The notes under the pieces: model-generated
What the model was told of the DNA's origin: nothing
Databases searched by the model: none
Seen by the model: the letters and a program-made list of their open reading frames with translations, nothing else
DNA from: Salvator merianae
Lineage: Eukaryota > Chordata > Lepidosauria > Squamata > Teiidae
Assembly: GCA_003586115.2 (NCBI GenBank)
Contig: QVOM02000112.1
Span: 106,666,701-106,730,700 of the forward strand
Length of the DNA stretch: 64,000 bases
Direction of reading: 5' to 3'
Position numbers and translations under genes: made by a program
In this document: positions 23,426-34,689 of the stretch, piece by piece
How the letters are laid out: every line of letters starts with the position of its first letter
Position numbering within the stretch: the first letter of the stretch is position 1

Positions 23426-24030
23426 GATGAGAACATGAATAACAAGAGTAAAATATTGGTGCCTCACCATAAAATAGCTGTACCTTACCATCCCTGTACA
23501 TAATTCTGACTTGGCCCTGTGTGGCCCCATCTCACTAGACATGATTAGAAAGACTTGAGTGAACAGAAAGGGAGAGAGAATAAAAACTGTTCACTCCAGA
23601 AAGCCTTCCAGATGTCACCGTGTCATCTAGTCATCTTACACCATGGATTCACTAATGTTTTATAGGCCTCTGGAGGGGAGACTTTGTCAGTGCAGCCTTG
23701 TCACAACTTGGCCAAAGTGGCTTCCTGTCTTCTTTGCCACATTTATGAGTGGCCATACTTGGACAAGAGGCCAAGAGAGGCAACCCTCCCTCACAAATCT
23801 GCTGCCATGTGCATGCATGGTTACTTCACAGCATGAGGAATGGAGGATCAGGATGTGAAGTAGTGATAGTTTCTCTTTGTACACTGACCCTTAAGCACTT
23901 TTCCTCACATCTTGTATCTGGGCAACAAACAATGGGTCCTCAGACACCTCAGCATGGCACAAAATGGATAGGTGCTGCATTTGGGTCATGGAAAAGACTT
24001 CTAAGGATGTGCAGTCAAAACACAGCCTTA
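23426..24030. other. unassigned sequence
   Basis: No gene or recognisable repeat. The frames at 23643-23884 are mirror images on the two strands. Confidence 0.4.
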
Positions 24031-24546
24031 GGCCATGTCCACACTGGGTCAGTAGGCTGACCCAGCTGGACTCATCTGCATTATGTAACAGTCTATTGGG
24101 AGACCACACCTCCCAGTAGATTGTACATGCAGACTGGACAAGGTATTGGAGCAGGCTTTGGTGTGAAAATGGTTCTGTACCTCAATCCAAGTGTGTGCCA
24201 CTTGTAAACAGTCCATAATGTCTTCTAGCTAGTATACCAGACCAACAGCCTATGCGCAGGCAACACATGGGATGTGTGATCTGTTATACCACACCCAGCA
24301 CCATTTTGGTGGGCATCCAAAAGTGGCACTGGAAGCATGTCGCTTCTGCGTGCCTTACCAAAACAGTCCTGGGTATCAATTTTGGAGGTCAATAACTCTT
24401 TTGGCCTCCGAAAATGGGCCAGGATAGGCCATCTGTAATGTGCATGGCTCTTAGAGCATGACAGTGGTAGCACAACCCATCATGGGCTAAGTTACTTGAA
24501 GCAGACCAGTGCAACATGGGATAGCCAGCATCATACAGAAAGGCCC
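24031..24546. mobile_element. MITE-G copy 1, about 516 bp
   Basis: Ends are GGCCATGTCCACACTGG and CATACAGAAAGGCCC, with flanks TTA (24028-24030) and TTT. The right part 'gcaacatgggatagccagcat' is shared with 38.19 kb. No coding capacity. Confidence 0.5.
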
Positions 24547-24990
24547 TTTGATACACAGGTGCTTGAGCAGTCAGCAAACAGGTACAAGGGAGCATAGTAA
24601 GATGCAATGAAAGCTTGGAAGACAGCTAATGTATGCTGTTGGGCCTCACCTTTAAAATATGAGCCACAGGCAAGAAAGGTTGATGTCCTTTCTTTTAAAA
24701 AAATACAGTTATGTAAAAAAGGTTTGCTTTTGTATCTTAAATGAATTTAAGATTTTTTAAAAACTGTTCAGCTGCATATCACTTAATATCTTGAAAACTT
24801 TGGGAAACACTGATGCAAAGTGAAGGCAGTTTTCTCTTTGAAGATCTTTGCAACAATAGAGTGAAGGACTCACCATCTTGTCACTCAAAAGCCTTTTCTA
24901 GGAAATGGACAACTACTGAGACTCTGGATCTGTTCACACTTTGTTGATAATGAGCATCTGGTCACTTACTAGCAAAGTGTCCACACTTCA

Positions 24991-25543
24991 GGCGTTTTCA
25001 CACTTACTATAACGGAACGGTTTAATTAGCAGGCTTCAGGCCGATGAAGACGGAGTCCGTTAAGTGCTACACGCACTTGCCAGCAATGGAAACAACTCCA
25101 AGCTGACCAGCAGAGGGAGTAGTGCGAATGGGAATCCACTAGGCAGGAAGTGAGGTCACGAATCATAGAGGCACAAACATGAACATAGAGCTAGTAATCC
25201 GAAACACAGAGCTACTACTTCGAAGTTAGAGCGGCGCCTTTTGGAGCTGGCTGTGAAACGGCAGCCGGGGTGTGAAGCCCAAAGGGCAAACCGGGTTATG
25301 AAGTGATGGACAGTGCGAGCCCCTCCCCGCCCCCATTTTGAGCCAGGAAGCAGTGCAAACGCACCTCTTCCCATCTGTGTTTGATCTCGCAGGTCAAAAT
25401 CAAGACAGCACATTACCTGTCTAGCCTTCCCCAGCTTCAGGTAAATATCTCGGTAAGCATCGAGACTGCTGTGTGTGCGAGTGCGAATCCTCCATTCTAG
25501 CGAGCGGACAAGAATGTTCCTCTTGTGAAGTGTGAAAAGGCCC
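24991..25543. mobile_element. 553 bp MITE-F-related element with GGCGTTTTCACAC ends
   Basis: The left end is GGCGTTTTCACACTTACT and the right end AAGTGTGAAAAGGCCC, good inverted complements. The interior is unlike the other copies and keeps several CpG sites ('cgaagttagagcggcgcc'). This suggests either a younger age or capture of unrelated sequence. No target duplication is clear (TCA/TTT). Confidence 0.6.
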
Positions 25544-25953
25544 TTTGTGGAGGCCTAGGGTTCAAGAGTGTCTGCAGATCCTCCCATGCACTACTAGCTG
25601 TGGGCAGCCAAATCGTTGTCCAGAGCTTGACTGGGAGCAGCTGGACTGCTCCCAGGCAACAGCATTTGCACCTGCGTCTGGATGCAAATGCTACAGGCCA
25701 CAGCACAGCAAGGCTGCGTGGCTGTGCATGGCTGCACAGTTGCGCACTGCATCCTCAGTTGCCATGGCAGTGACCAGACATTTCTGCAGCTGCTCTCATG
25801 CTGGGCAGGCCAGCATTCACTCTGCGAGTGCTGGCAGCCTGGTTCTGGGCTGTTCCAGCCCTTGTAGTGTGAATGGCCCCTGCACTGCTGGGTTTGTTTT
25901 AGCGTAGAATGGTATAATTACACCATTCTACACTGGCAAGTGCAAATAGGCCC
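25544..25953. mobile_element. MITE-F copy 4, left end lost
   Basis: It abuts the previous element. It contains 'actactagctgtgggcagcc', 'ggagcagctggactgctccc', 'gttgccatggcag' and the terminal palindrome AATGGTATAATTACACCATT. It ends AAGTGCAAATAGGCCC like copy 1. Confidence 0.65.
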
Positions 25954-26536
25954 TCTCTTCATAGAACAGTTTTTAAACACCAAGAGGATAAATACACTGC
26001 TCCATCGATGAGCAGTATTCCCTTTGCCCATTTGTTTTAAAACAGACACAAGCATCCCTCGCTGCTTCTCATGCAGTAACTTAAAGGTGAAAGGGGAAGC
26101 TAATTGGTAGTGAGCTGCAGAATTGGAGCTTGCCTTACAGCAGATTGGGTAGCTATATGAAGAAGTGGACAAGCAACTGGACCTTGGCTCACCCAGGTCT
26201 GACAGGTACCATCAGCATTGGTTTTGCACTTTAGAGTAAGGAAAGGGGCACGTGGATCAAAATGTAATTCAGCACAGTCCAAGACAAAGTATCTGTCTCC
26301 TGCTCACTGTGCAAACCGCAGCTGAACATAACTGTCTTCAAATGTAGTGAAGCAGTGGCAGCCAGCACAGACGAGCATGGCTAGAAGTCCCTCCCCCATC
26401 TGAAAACAGTTTTTGTGCTTCCCTGCTGCATGGACTTCAAAGGCAGCTTACAGACCTGCTTTCAGTAGTGGGAAGAACTTCTAACTGCTCTCACTCACAT
26501 CAGCCACAACTGCACATCAGCCACAAAAGCTGTGAT
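25954..26536. other. unassigned sequence with a repeat shared with 41.35 kb
   Basis: 'Gctagaagtccctccccc...gaaaacagtttttgtgcttcc' at about 26380-26425 resembles 'gccagaagctcctcccac...gaaaacaggtttatgagcttcc' at 41350-41410. This is an unnamed dispersed repeat. Confidence 0.35.
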
Positions 26537-26747
26537 CAGCGGTGGCCACTGGCTGTAAGGGCAGGTGTTTGTAACCCACGGAAAGCACGCGATTGCTGTT
26601 CGCGGGGCCTCTGGGCCTCCATACTGTTGCAGCAGGTCGCTGGGTGACCTGCTGCGACAGTACGGAAGCCCAGAGGCCCCGTGAACAGCAATCACGCACT
26701 TTCCCTGGGTTACAAACGCCCGCCCTTAAAGACAGTGGTGGCCACTG
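26537..26747. mobile_element. MITE-B copy 1, hAT-type foldback, 211 bp
   Basis: The element runs CAGCGGTGGCC...GGTGGCCACTG. It folds almost completely: the arm 'gggcaggtgtttgtaaccca...cgattgctgttcgcggggcc' pairs with 'ggccccgtgaacagcaatca...gggttacaaacgcccgccc'. It is flanked by an exact 8 bp duplication GCTGTGAT (26529-26536 and 26748-26755). CAG...CTG termini and an 8 bp duplication are hallmarks of hAT elements. Non-coding. Confidence 0.88.
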
Positions 26748-27150
26748 GCTGTGATCACCCAACCTGGGTTTTTGAAATGCAGTCCTTCTGTGATAGAAAG
26801 GAAACTGCACACGAAAAGCTAAGACTGTGGGCAATCCTCCCTCCAGCGTATAAGCATTTTGAACAAATCCTGCAACTTTTGGAAAGCCTGAAATTAGAAT
26901 TCCAAATAGTTAAACTGGCAATTCTCAAATATAAGGATATAATCTCAACACTGCCTCTTTATAACGATTCTATTCACTTATTAAGTCTGGGCTCGTTACA
27001 GTCTACAAGGCGGGAACTTTTGCAATAATCTGTTAGGGTTGCCCATCCAGTTCTTTCACTTGATTCTTTGAAACAAGAGTTTGCATTCAGTACAAAAGAT
27101 ACACGATACTTTCTAGTTTTTGTAATCTGACACATGCACCCCCCTTCTAG

Positions 27151-27170
27151 TTTTTTTTTTTTTTTTTTTT
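27151..27170. repeat. poly-T run (20 bp)
   Basis: Twenty consecutive T. No LINE or SINE body is recognisable next to it. Confidence 0.9.
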
Positions 27171-27235
27171 AAAGCTAAGAGGAGTAATTCCTTCTTATAG
27201 TATATTTGGCTTGCCTTCTAATCCTCCTAGGAATT

Positions 27236-27494
27236 CCACACACATTCTGTTTATTATTCTAAAGATTTATTTAAGAATATGCTTCAGGAGCCAGTGAGGT
27301 AGACATGGAAACCCAGCAAACACATCCATGGGTGCATAACATAATTCAGAATATCTAAGTGGTTAACCTTTATCTTGATCATCAAGTATAACATCTGTCC
27401 TTGGGTCTGCTCTAAGTGTACATTGACTGCCTTTCATCACCAGTATCTCATTTGTAGAATCAAAAGACACAGAGAAGGCCTTTTGTCTTCTATC
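27236..27494 (-). other. possible terminal exon of an unrecognised gene
   Basis: On the minus strand a good acceptor (AATATTATTTCAG) ends at 27495. From there a frame of 42 codons is open: it starts DRRQKAFSVSFDSTN, passes MKGSQCTLRADPRTDV, and ends DDQDKG before TAA at 27364-27366. About 95-115 bp downstream are two AATAAA signals (27266-27271, 27250-27255), then a GU-rich stretch (TGTGTGTGG) at about 27237-27246, the arrangement of a vertebrate 3' end. Alternatively AAAG|GTTAAC at 27366 could be a weak donor. I recognise no domain. An open run this long is not rare by chance, so the splice and poly(A) context is the main support. Confidence 0.3.
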
Positions 27495-27664
27495 CTGAAA
27501 TAATATTAAATATGATTTAATATATTTAAAGAGTATTATTTAAGATTAATTAAATATTTTTGTCAAACACATAAATAAATCTGTTTCAAGTGACACATTC
27601 TGAGATATTGTGAGACAGCTGTATAATGTCAAATATTTAATTCTTATCCAGGTGTGTGCACTAC

Positions 27665-27803
27665 AACTGCTTCCAAGATATTGCTCACTTATTCTGCTAT
27701 ATTTTGATATTCTAGAATAAAGCATGGGCATTCTGGACTATCCATGCTTTATTCTGGAATATCCAAATATAGTGAAATAAATAAGTGCTGTCTGGATGCA
27801 GCC
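27665..27803. mobile_element. MITE-D short copy with 76 bp hairpin
   Basis: Right end GTCTGGATGCAGCC matches the MITE-D terminus, and left 'aactgcttccaagata' is its degraded complement. The centre (27697-27772) is a near-perfect hairpin of two 32 bp arms around AATAAAGCATGG, with about three mismatches. The flanks are TAC and TAT. Confidence 0.6.
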
Positions 27804-29117
27804 TATATGTTGGATGGGTAGATAAGCTGTAGGATTTCTGCCTTTGATATAGAAGTTGGGTTTGTTTGCTTTTAATGCATGCAAACTTATTATTAGTATA
27901 TTATACTATTTTGATAGGTAGATACCACCATGAGTAAATATTTTTGTATAAAGATGGTTTGTGACTCACTGGCTACATAAATAACGTCCAGAAATTTAGA
28001 CCATTTCCTGTCTTTAGCAATGATGCTAACCCCACCATCCAAATTCTAACCTGCATTGCATTATTGCTTCCTTTAATACTCAAGCATAGGAACTCCTCGT
28101 AGAAATGTCATGATGACAAGTGCTTGCTTCCCACAGCACTCATAAAAGTTTCTTTCGAGCAACTGGTGCTAACTGATCGTTCGATTGGTGGAATTCAAGA
28201 AGGGGAGCTTTTCTGCGTTTTTGTTTTTTTTTATTTTGAAGTGGTTGAATGGTTCATCTACCCACCAAGTCATTTCCTTACAAGTTTTCTTTTTAATTAA
28301 TAGACTTGTGAATAACCACAATTGCCTTGTGGGACGCACAAAATGCTAAGCAGATGACGAAGGCTGCCATGAAGCAATCTGCTCAGTTCAGTTCGCCTTA
28401 ATTTAATACATACGTGTTAGAAGGCAGTGGGAAGGGGTGGGGGGAGAAAAAGGAAGGGAAGCATAGCAATTATCATGCTTAACGTATAGCTCTGGTCCTG
28501 TTTTAAATTAAAGAGGCTCCCTGGTGAATGGAAAAATAGTGTTCATATAAGCAAAAGGAACCATTTATTTATTTATTTATTTTTTATTTGTTCATGACCA
28601 CCTGCTCCCATGATATTGAACTCAAGTGAGGACAGGCATTAGACCAGCAACTTTTGGTACGGGATCACAGTGGGAAACCAGTTATGCCACTACTGTTTGG
28701 TTGCATGTAAACAAAAGCTACAAACAACTCTAGCCAAGTTCTGCCATTTTCTTATGATTGAATTACCATGGTCAATGGTTGACTTCAGAGAAGGAGATCA
28801 CTTTTACAACCAGTTGTCAGCTTCTAAACCATAAGCCCTGTAGTGCACACCTTTGTAGTTGACCGTATATCATCTATTCATCCCATGCTCTTTTCCAGTA
28901 GATGGTAAATATGAGAGGGGGCACTCCTGGAAGCAGTTTAAGTGACTGAAAGTTTTCTAGCAAAAGAAGTATCTAGGAACAGAATTTTGAGCAACTATTA
29001 CTATAAGCGTTGTAATCAATAGCTATAATGTTTGTTTAGATCTATGGTTTTTATTCCACAAGGATTATGAATTCCTTTATTTTTTTAAAAGTGGCTTCTA
29101 TGAGTAAGCCATATATA
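27804..29117. other. low-copy sequence with candidate functional segments
   Basis: Mostly unique AT-rich DNA. The segment 28290-28440 keeps TTTTTAATTAATAG, CpG sites and mixed composition like a conserved non-coding element. On the minus strand 28045-27970 has a frame NLDGGVSIIAKDRKWSK... ending at a strong donor (GCCA|GTGAGT), but its acceptor (GGTTAG) lacks a pyrimidine tract. A (TTTA)n run at 28564-28585 may be a LINE tail. Confidence 0.3.
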
Positions 29118-29200
29118 TCTATCTATTTAAGATGCTTATATACTGCTATCCATTTCAAATTCCAGAGCACTGTACAGCAATAGACAGAATAAAACCCATG
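29118..29200 (-). mobile_element. LINE 3' end, complement
   Basis: 'Ctatttaagatgcttatatactgctatcc...ccagagcactgtacagc' is the complement of a LINE terminus of the 'gctgtacagtgctctgg...agcatctt' type. Confidence 0.5.
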
Positions 29201-29699
29201 CATTAGAATAATAGAAGACACACAGAGAACAGAAGATAAAAAAACCCACATACATAGTAGGCCAAATTGTGTCTCTTCCATTGACTAACAAATATCTGAG
29301 TGTAAAAATGATATTTTTAAGCAGGCACCAAAATTTCAAATAAGCCGTGGCCTGCCATAGTTTAAGAAAAAGATGATTCCATAAGCTGAGTGCAACTAGA
29401 GGTGGAGAAGAAATTCATTGTTTCTTATCAATGTGAATTTACAAATTTCACATTTTCAGAGCTCAAATGTGAAAATTTCAAGTATGGTTAGAAATTAATG
29501 CTTTTCTGTATCTTGAGATGCTGTTGTCTAACAAAACTATGTAATTAGAAAAGTATATGTTAAGGTGTGGAAAAAGAGGCCCAGAAATGGACCATGATCC
29601 GGAACAACAGTGAGTGCAGAAATGGCTTAAGGCTCCAAAGCAGTAATGAAGAAGAAAAATTCCAGTAATTCAAACTATAACCTTGCCTCAGTCTTATAT

Positions 29700-29965
29700 G
29701 TGAGGATTCTTCTAATTGTGCTCCACAGCTGTATCAGAAGCTGCTGGACTGCTCTCAGTACACTGCATTCGCACCCTCTGCTAGGTATAAACACAGAGTG
29801 GCGCAGCGTAGCTGTGGCTGCGGAGTCACACCACATTCCCGGTTGCCATGGCAGTGGGCAGAAGGCCACCAGCATTCACACTGCAAATGCTGGTAGCTGC
29901 TGCCAGTATGTTCCAAGGGCTCACAGTGCAAATGACGTTTGTGCTGCTAGGTCTGTTTGACAAGG
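29700..29965. mobile_element. MITE-F copy 5, partial
   Basis: It contains 'gctggactgctctc', 'ggttgccatggcagtgggcag', 'accagcattcacactgcaaatgctgg' and 'gtgctgctaggtctg', all in the order seen at 25.6-25.9 kb. Both termini are missing. Confidence 0.6.
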
Positions 29966-31040
29966 CCGTTAGTTTGTTCTGCAGAACCTTCACAAACAAG
30001 TTGTTAACAACAGCCTTTGTGGATAGAGACAGGGAAGAGAAGAGTGTCCCTTTTGAGCAGAAGCCTATGGCCATTTTCTTCATTTGGCAAACACCAGTCA
30101 TTCAGGCCAATCATTGTAGAAAAAGGGAGGGTGGCAAACTAAGACACACTTTTCCAAATTTGGCCCACCTGTCAAAGCTGAAGCTCAGACCTGGGCTAGA
30201 CTGGGCTGCCCAGAATGAGGATAGCTCAGTTCCAGCTCACTGGCAGTCCATCCCACAGTGGGACGGGTTGCCTGTCCCAGACCAAGGTGTCCCTTTCTAC
30301 TATATTTCAGAGAAAGGGCCACTAAACTAGGTAGCATGTAATTTTTAACAATTGTGACTAAGATGTTGCTATTTGTATACCATCTTTTATAATGAATCCC
30401 AGAGTAGGTTATGGCAATGAAAGGAATAAAATTGCTAAACTGGTTGGGACTCATGAAAGTCATAGTTCAGCAACCTCTGGTGGGCCAAAGTTTAGCTACC
30501 CTGGACATAGTCAACGCTAAGACCTTTTATTCCTTCTCTTGTTGCTGACTTTACAAATAGGTGCGGAATCTTCAGAGCTTCTACTGCTCTTTTTGAGGAG
30601 GCTATAAATCTGACCATTCCCCTACTTAAGCAGCAAAAGGCAGCTAGGGGAGTCACTTCCATTATAGTGGCCTTGTCATGGCCTGGCCATGGTCAGCTAA
30701 GGCAATTCCCCAGCTCCATTGCTGCCAGAAGAACCACTTTAAAAGGAGTATCTGCACCTGCTCATGGTCTCCCTGGGCAGGTGCTGCAGCCCTTTGAGTG
30801 AACTGTGATTGTGGTGCATTTTGCTTCAGCAAGGAGAACTCTCAGTCTGCAGAGTAGCAGCTTGGCTGCTCCTCCTCACGCACTGACCTTTAGGCACTTT
30901 GGACAACCCTGCAGACTGCTAGCAACTTCCTCCAGATGCTTCAGTGTAGGGGAGGAATCAAAGATGTCTTGGCTGTGAAATGGAGGCCCAGCCTCCGTGA
31001 TAGCATGCCTGCTTTCAGTGTATACATGTAGGCAATATTA
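29966..31040. other. unassigned, with one hAT-like remnant
   Basis: At 30425-30505 the complement of GTGGCTAAACTTTGGCCCACC is present, the same terminal type as at 8155. The rest is unassigned. The plus-strand frame running to 30330 begins inside a MITE and is not credible as a gene. Confidence 0.35.
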
Positions 31041-31174
31041 GCCCTTTCCGCACTGAACCTTATTCTGAATCCTTGAACAGGGACCTGCCATCTGCATGCT
31101 GGTACAGACTACAGCAGTTCCATCTGCATGCAGATGGCAGGAGCCTATTCTGGGATATCACGTGCAGAAAGGGC
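31041..31174. mobile_element. MITE-A copy 3, 134 bp
   Basis: Ends GCCCTTTCCGCACTGAACC and GTGCAGAAAGGGC. TTA lies on both sides (31038-31040 and 31175-31177), a perfect 3 bp duplication. The foldback interior 'cctgccatctgcatgc' pairs with 'gcatgcagatggcagg'. Confidence 0.8.
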
Positions 31175-31177
31175 TTA

Positions 31178-31216
31178 AATGGACCAGTGTCCTGATTCAG
31201 TGTAAAGCAGCTTCTT
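31178..31216 (+). mobile_element. SINE 3' segment (squamate type)
   Basis: 'Tggaccagtgtcctgattcagtgtaaagcagctt' closely resembles the conserved 3' domain of Sauria-type SINEs ('tggaccagtggtctgattcagtataaggcagctt'). Only this short piece is present, directly right of MITE-A copy 3. Confidence 0.65.
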
Positions 31217-31335
31217 ATCCAAGAGAATAAAACAGTTTGAGAAAGCCAAAATGTTTGGGTTTGCTTGTTAGAATGCCTAACAGTCATGAGCAATCTGAAA
31301 AAATATGTAGTTTGAAAAAAAATATACATATCTAT

Positions 31336-31527
31336 CAGCCGTGGCTCATCGCTTTAAGCGCAAGTGTTTGCAAGCCGCAGGAAGGGGCGATCGCTGGCTG
31401 TGGGGCCTCCATAGTGTCGCAGCACGCTGCTGCCAGACCCACCCAGGGAGGGGTGTGGTTTTGCAGCCAGCAATCACCCATTCCCGCAGCTTGCGAACAC
31501 TCATATTTAAAGTGATGAGCTGTCATT
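31336..31527. mobile_element. MITE-B copy 2, 192 bp
   Basis: The left end is CAGCCGTGGCTCATCGCTTT. The right arm 'aagtgatgagctg' has a degraded last few bases. It is flanked by the exact 8 bp duplication ATATCTAT (31328-31335 and 31528-31535). The arms pair through 'ggcgatcgctggctg/cagccagcaatcacc'. Confidence 0.85.
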
Positions 31528-31683
31528 ATATCTATTCTGATTTCTGATTACTTTCTGAACAGATTCAAAACATCCTCTTGTTGTGTAAGAGTTTGCTTGG
31601 GCCTTGACTCTTCACTATATAATTTTTAAATGCTATTTCAGTGAGAGAAACCAATAACATCAGAAGCCAAGGACAATCAAACC

Positions 31684-31882
31684 CAGCAGCAGGCAGCGAC
31701 TTTAAGCCCGGGTGTTTGGGCCCTGCGTGAAGCACGCCATAGCTGTTCACGGGGCCTCCGGGTCTCCATACAGCCTCAGCAGGTCACTGAGGCAGTATGG
31801 GGCCCCGGAGGCCCCGCGAACAGCCATGGCGCACTTCGCACAGGGCCTGAATACCCGGGCTTAAAGCCACTGGCTGCTGATG
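31684..31882. mobile_element. MITE-B copy 3, 199 bp
   Basis: It starts CAGCAGCAGGCAGCG and ends GGCTGCTGATG. The exact 8 bp duplication ATCAAACC flanks it (31676-31683 and 31883-31890). The arms carry CCCGGGTGTTTGGGCCCTG and its complement, with a short loop around 'cctcagcaggtcactgagg'. Confidence 0.87.
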
Positions 31883-32810
31883 ATCAAACCACTGCATTGG
31901 CACTTGATTGCTAATAAGCTGTCCTTGTCCATATTCTTGTTCGGCTTTTGGTACGGGCAGAGGCCATCTTCAGCTGGTTCATTAGAAACTAGCTGGAGGG
32001 CAGTCCAGCTCTGTAAACTACAGCTATCTAATTGGTTTTGCTTGTATGCGCTGTCTTTGCTTTTATTATGGGGAAATACTACACAGCCTGCCTAATTAGA
32101 TTGTTAAACATAATAGCCAAACAGCACAGCCATAAAGAATGTGTTTCTCCTCTTTTGTTAAACGTAAAACAGGACTAAGCAAAGATCCAGGATTTTTTTC
32201 CAACCCATTTCCTCTCCTCATCAGATCTGATGGTAATGAGATTGTTTATTTTTTTTCCTCCAATCGCTGCAGAAGACTGTAGCCTTGATAGTCCAAAATA
32301 AATGTCAAAACAAAATTCCAGTAGTGAACACGTATCTTTTTTTATTCTGTTGTCCTTTCTTTGTTTGTTTAGAGTACTCAGGCCATGCACTAATTAGTGC
32401 CCTCATTCACTGTTTCCAAGCAAGGGCAAACACAAAAAGGCCTTGGAAACCAAGCTACTCTCTCACCCGGCGGGGGGGGGGGGCTCTCTGAAACAGGCTG
32501 CTGCATGCAGCACATGACGGGTGTAGGGACAAAGATGTCCAGGGAACCATAAATACTGCGCACAGTTTAGAGATTAAAAGTTAGCAGGGGAAGATTTGTC
32601 AGTTCAGAGATCATGCCAGGGATTCCTAAGCAGGACCGTTTGGCAGCTAGAAGTTATTCTACAAGTGTTGGTGGCTCCGAGAATTTTGGGATCCAGCAGA
32701 ATGTATTGCAGATTTGACATCACTTTGGGTAGTCATTGGAGGGGGGATGTATACTTTTCCCTCTGCTCTTCAAATGAATCCCAAATTTTAGGCTTCTCCC
32801 CAGATTTCCT

Positions 32811-32812
<2 letters not shown>
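31883..32812. other. low-copy sequence; possible conserved non-coding block
   Basis: The segment 32030-32300 has GCCTGCCTAATTAGATTG and related AATTA words, no repeat similarity I can see, and balanced composition. A poly-G run (about 14) lies near 32470. No gene was found. Confidence 0.35.

Positions 32813-32851
<39 letters not shown>
32813..32851. repeat. (AT)n microsatellite
   Basis: About 19 AT units in an uninterrupted run. Confidence 0.97.
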
Positions 32852-32854
<3 letters not shown>

Positions 32855-33109
32855 TGGGATCTAGCGAAGATGAGTCAAACAGAAGTGACTTCTCTTACTT
32901 TGGCCTCATTTATTCATAGCCCATGATGGCATCCAGCTCCTAAAGCAACAGGAGTCTGGTGGCTCTGCATGTCCAGGCCATCTCACACACCATTTTAAGA
33001 TTGTGCAGTGCGATCTACAGCACAAAGATAGCTGCACATCATGCTGAGCAGCTAACCATTTTGCTTGGTAGCTCGGCAGCTGTGCCAACAACAGCTGTCA
33101 CATGACGCT

Positions 33110-33315
33110 TGATCCGAAACAACAGAGAGTTCTGCCAAGGCACTCAAAAAAGTTTGAAATCCCACACTCTCACATTTGGAAATGGGTTCCCTGGGGGCTC
33201 TGAGGCCAAAATCTTTAGTTCCTGGCTGTCAAAGCCTTTGCAGCAGGCTCCAAAGCTTGTGCGAGTTTTGGAGTGGAAGGCAGGAATGGTTCCAGCAACA
33301 GCAGGCCAGGCCAGG
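33110..33315. mobile_element. MITE-E fragment
   Basis: 'Aaatgggttccctgggggctctgaggcc...agttcctggctgtcaaagcc' matches the conserved 'aaatgggtcccctgggg...agttcctagcc' core of the 48.4 and 54.7 kb copies. Its ends are not preserved. Confidence 0.55.
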
Positions 33316-33699
33316 TAGGCACAGAAATGGACATCATATTTTAAGCAGTCATTTGGGACAACTTGGAGGCTAAACCTGATGCTCATCATGTGAACTGTAA
33401 ACATTCAAGCTAGATCCAAAAAACATACCTTTTCAGTTACATAACTGGCTCCTCAGCTTTTCATCCTCCATTACGTTGACTCAGAACACTGTCCAAATCC
33501 AAATTCCTTTAGTGGAGTGATAAATGTGAACTTACACATTTGGTACTTTGTGAACCAATGTAGAAATTAAATATATAAATATTCATAGAAAACTGCCATT
33601 CTCTGAATTTTGTGGTACAGCTGCTTTTATACAAAGTAAACACAGGCATCCATTGTATAATGCTATGTTTGTTTCCTACAAACTGTTGTGTAGAACTAA

Positions 33700-34020
33700 G
33701 GCCTCCTCCAGACACCGGCCAAATATCACACTAACAGGGAATATTCCAGAGAAAAGTCTGTCCGGAATGATCGCCTGTTGGCTAGACAGCATGGGGGTAC
33801 AGTGTCTGTATGTGTTTTAGAGACGTGCACACCCAGGTATTTCACTGGCACAAAATACCCAAAAGTGTGTGATTGCGACCACTGTAGATGCATGGCTATC
33901 TTTTCAGCTCCCCCCCCCACATGCACAGTAATGCACACATCTGGGTACTTTGCCAGCACAAAATACTCAGGTGTGCATGAAGCCACCACTGCACCTGCAC
34001 AGCCTTCTTTTTTGGCCACC
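33700..34020. mobile_element. MITE-D copy, right end unclear
   Basis: It begins GGCCTCCTCCAGACACC after TAA. 'Gtccggaatgatcgcctgttggctagacagc' parallels 'tccagaataatcgcttgttgcccagacagc' at 48.72 kb. 'Gggtactttgccagcacaaaatac' recurs twice as inverted or direct pieces. No matching right terminus was found. Confidence 0.5.
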
Positions 34021-34429
34021 ACCTAAGTCAATGGCATCACAGAGATTAGACCCAGTCATCCACTGTAAGTCAGTGGCACTGCATAAAGTAGACTCAGTCA
34101 TCCACTGTAAGTCAATGACAATGCAGAGGGGAGGCCCAGTCTACTAGTATGTCAATGGACTTGTGGAGGGGTGTTCCAGTTTGCCAAAGTAAGTTAAAGA
34201 CACTTTAGAAGCCAAATCACATTACTGGAACTTTTCAGGATTGCATTAAGCAAGCAAAGTCATATCTTACATGTGAAAGCAAAAATATATTGCAAAAAAA
34301 ATCCTTTGTTAAACAAGGGAAGTTCCATTTTACAAACCACATGAAAGGAAAACCATGCTATACAAGAAATAATTATACCTGCAAGGAAGGAGTGCTGATT
34401 AAAATACATACATGCACCCAGTTGGATAC

Positions 34430-34552
34430 AGATGTTCCAATATTCCATACCCAAGCTCTGCCTTGTATATACGTTTGGTTATGTGAGGCACCCTGAGGCG
34501 TGCAGGTGATGGGGCAGGATATAAATCAAATCAATCAATCAATCAATCAATA
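34430..34552 (+). mobile_element. LINE 3' end with (AATC)n tail
   Basis: 'Gaggcaccctgaggcgtgcagg...ggggcaggatataaat' is a LINE 3' terminus, followed by about six CAAT units (34526-34551). Confidence 0.65.
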
Positions 34553-34689
34553 AAACGTGTACAAGTGAGAAAGTCACACAAATTTGCATTCCACTATGAG
34601 ACATTGCTTGCAAAAATATATATTTTAGGCAAAAGATGTGTAGAGTTGACTGTTGCGCAGAAATAAGTATCTGCATCAGTAAAAGCCTA

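Noticed and set aside
26681..27028. 115-codon plus-strand frame running out of MITE-B
   Set aside because: Its first part is MITE-B arm sequence and the rest has no recognised domain or splice context.
29848..30330. 160-codon plus-strand frame
   Set aside because: It starts inside a MITE-F fragment and runs into a hAT-like remnant region; no domain and no splice context.
33428..33500. Minus-strand donor AAAAG|GTATGT with a possible short exon
   Set aside because: All three frames contain a stop before the donor, and the acceptor side has no good pyrimidine tract.
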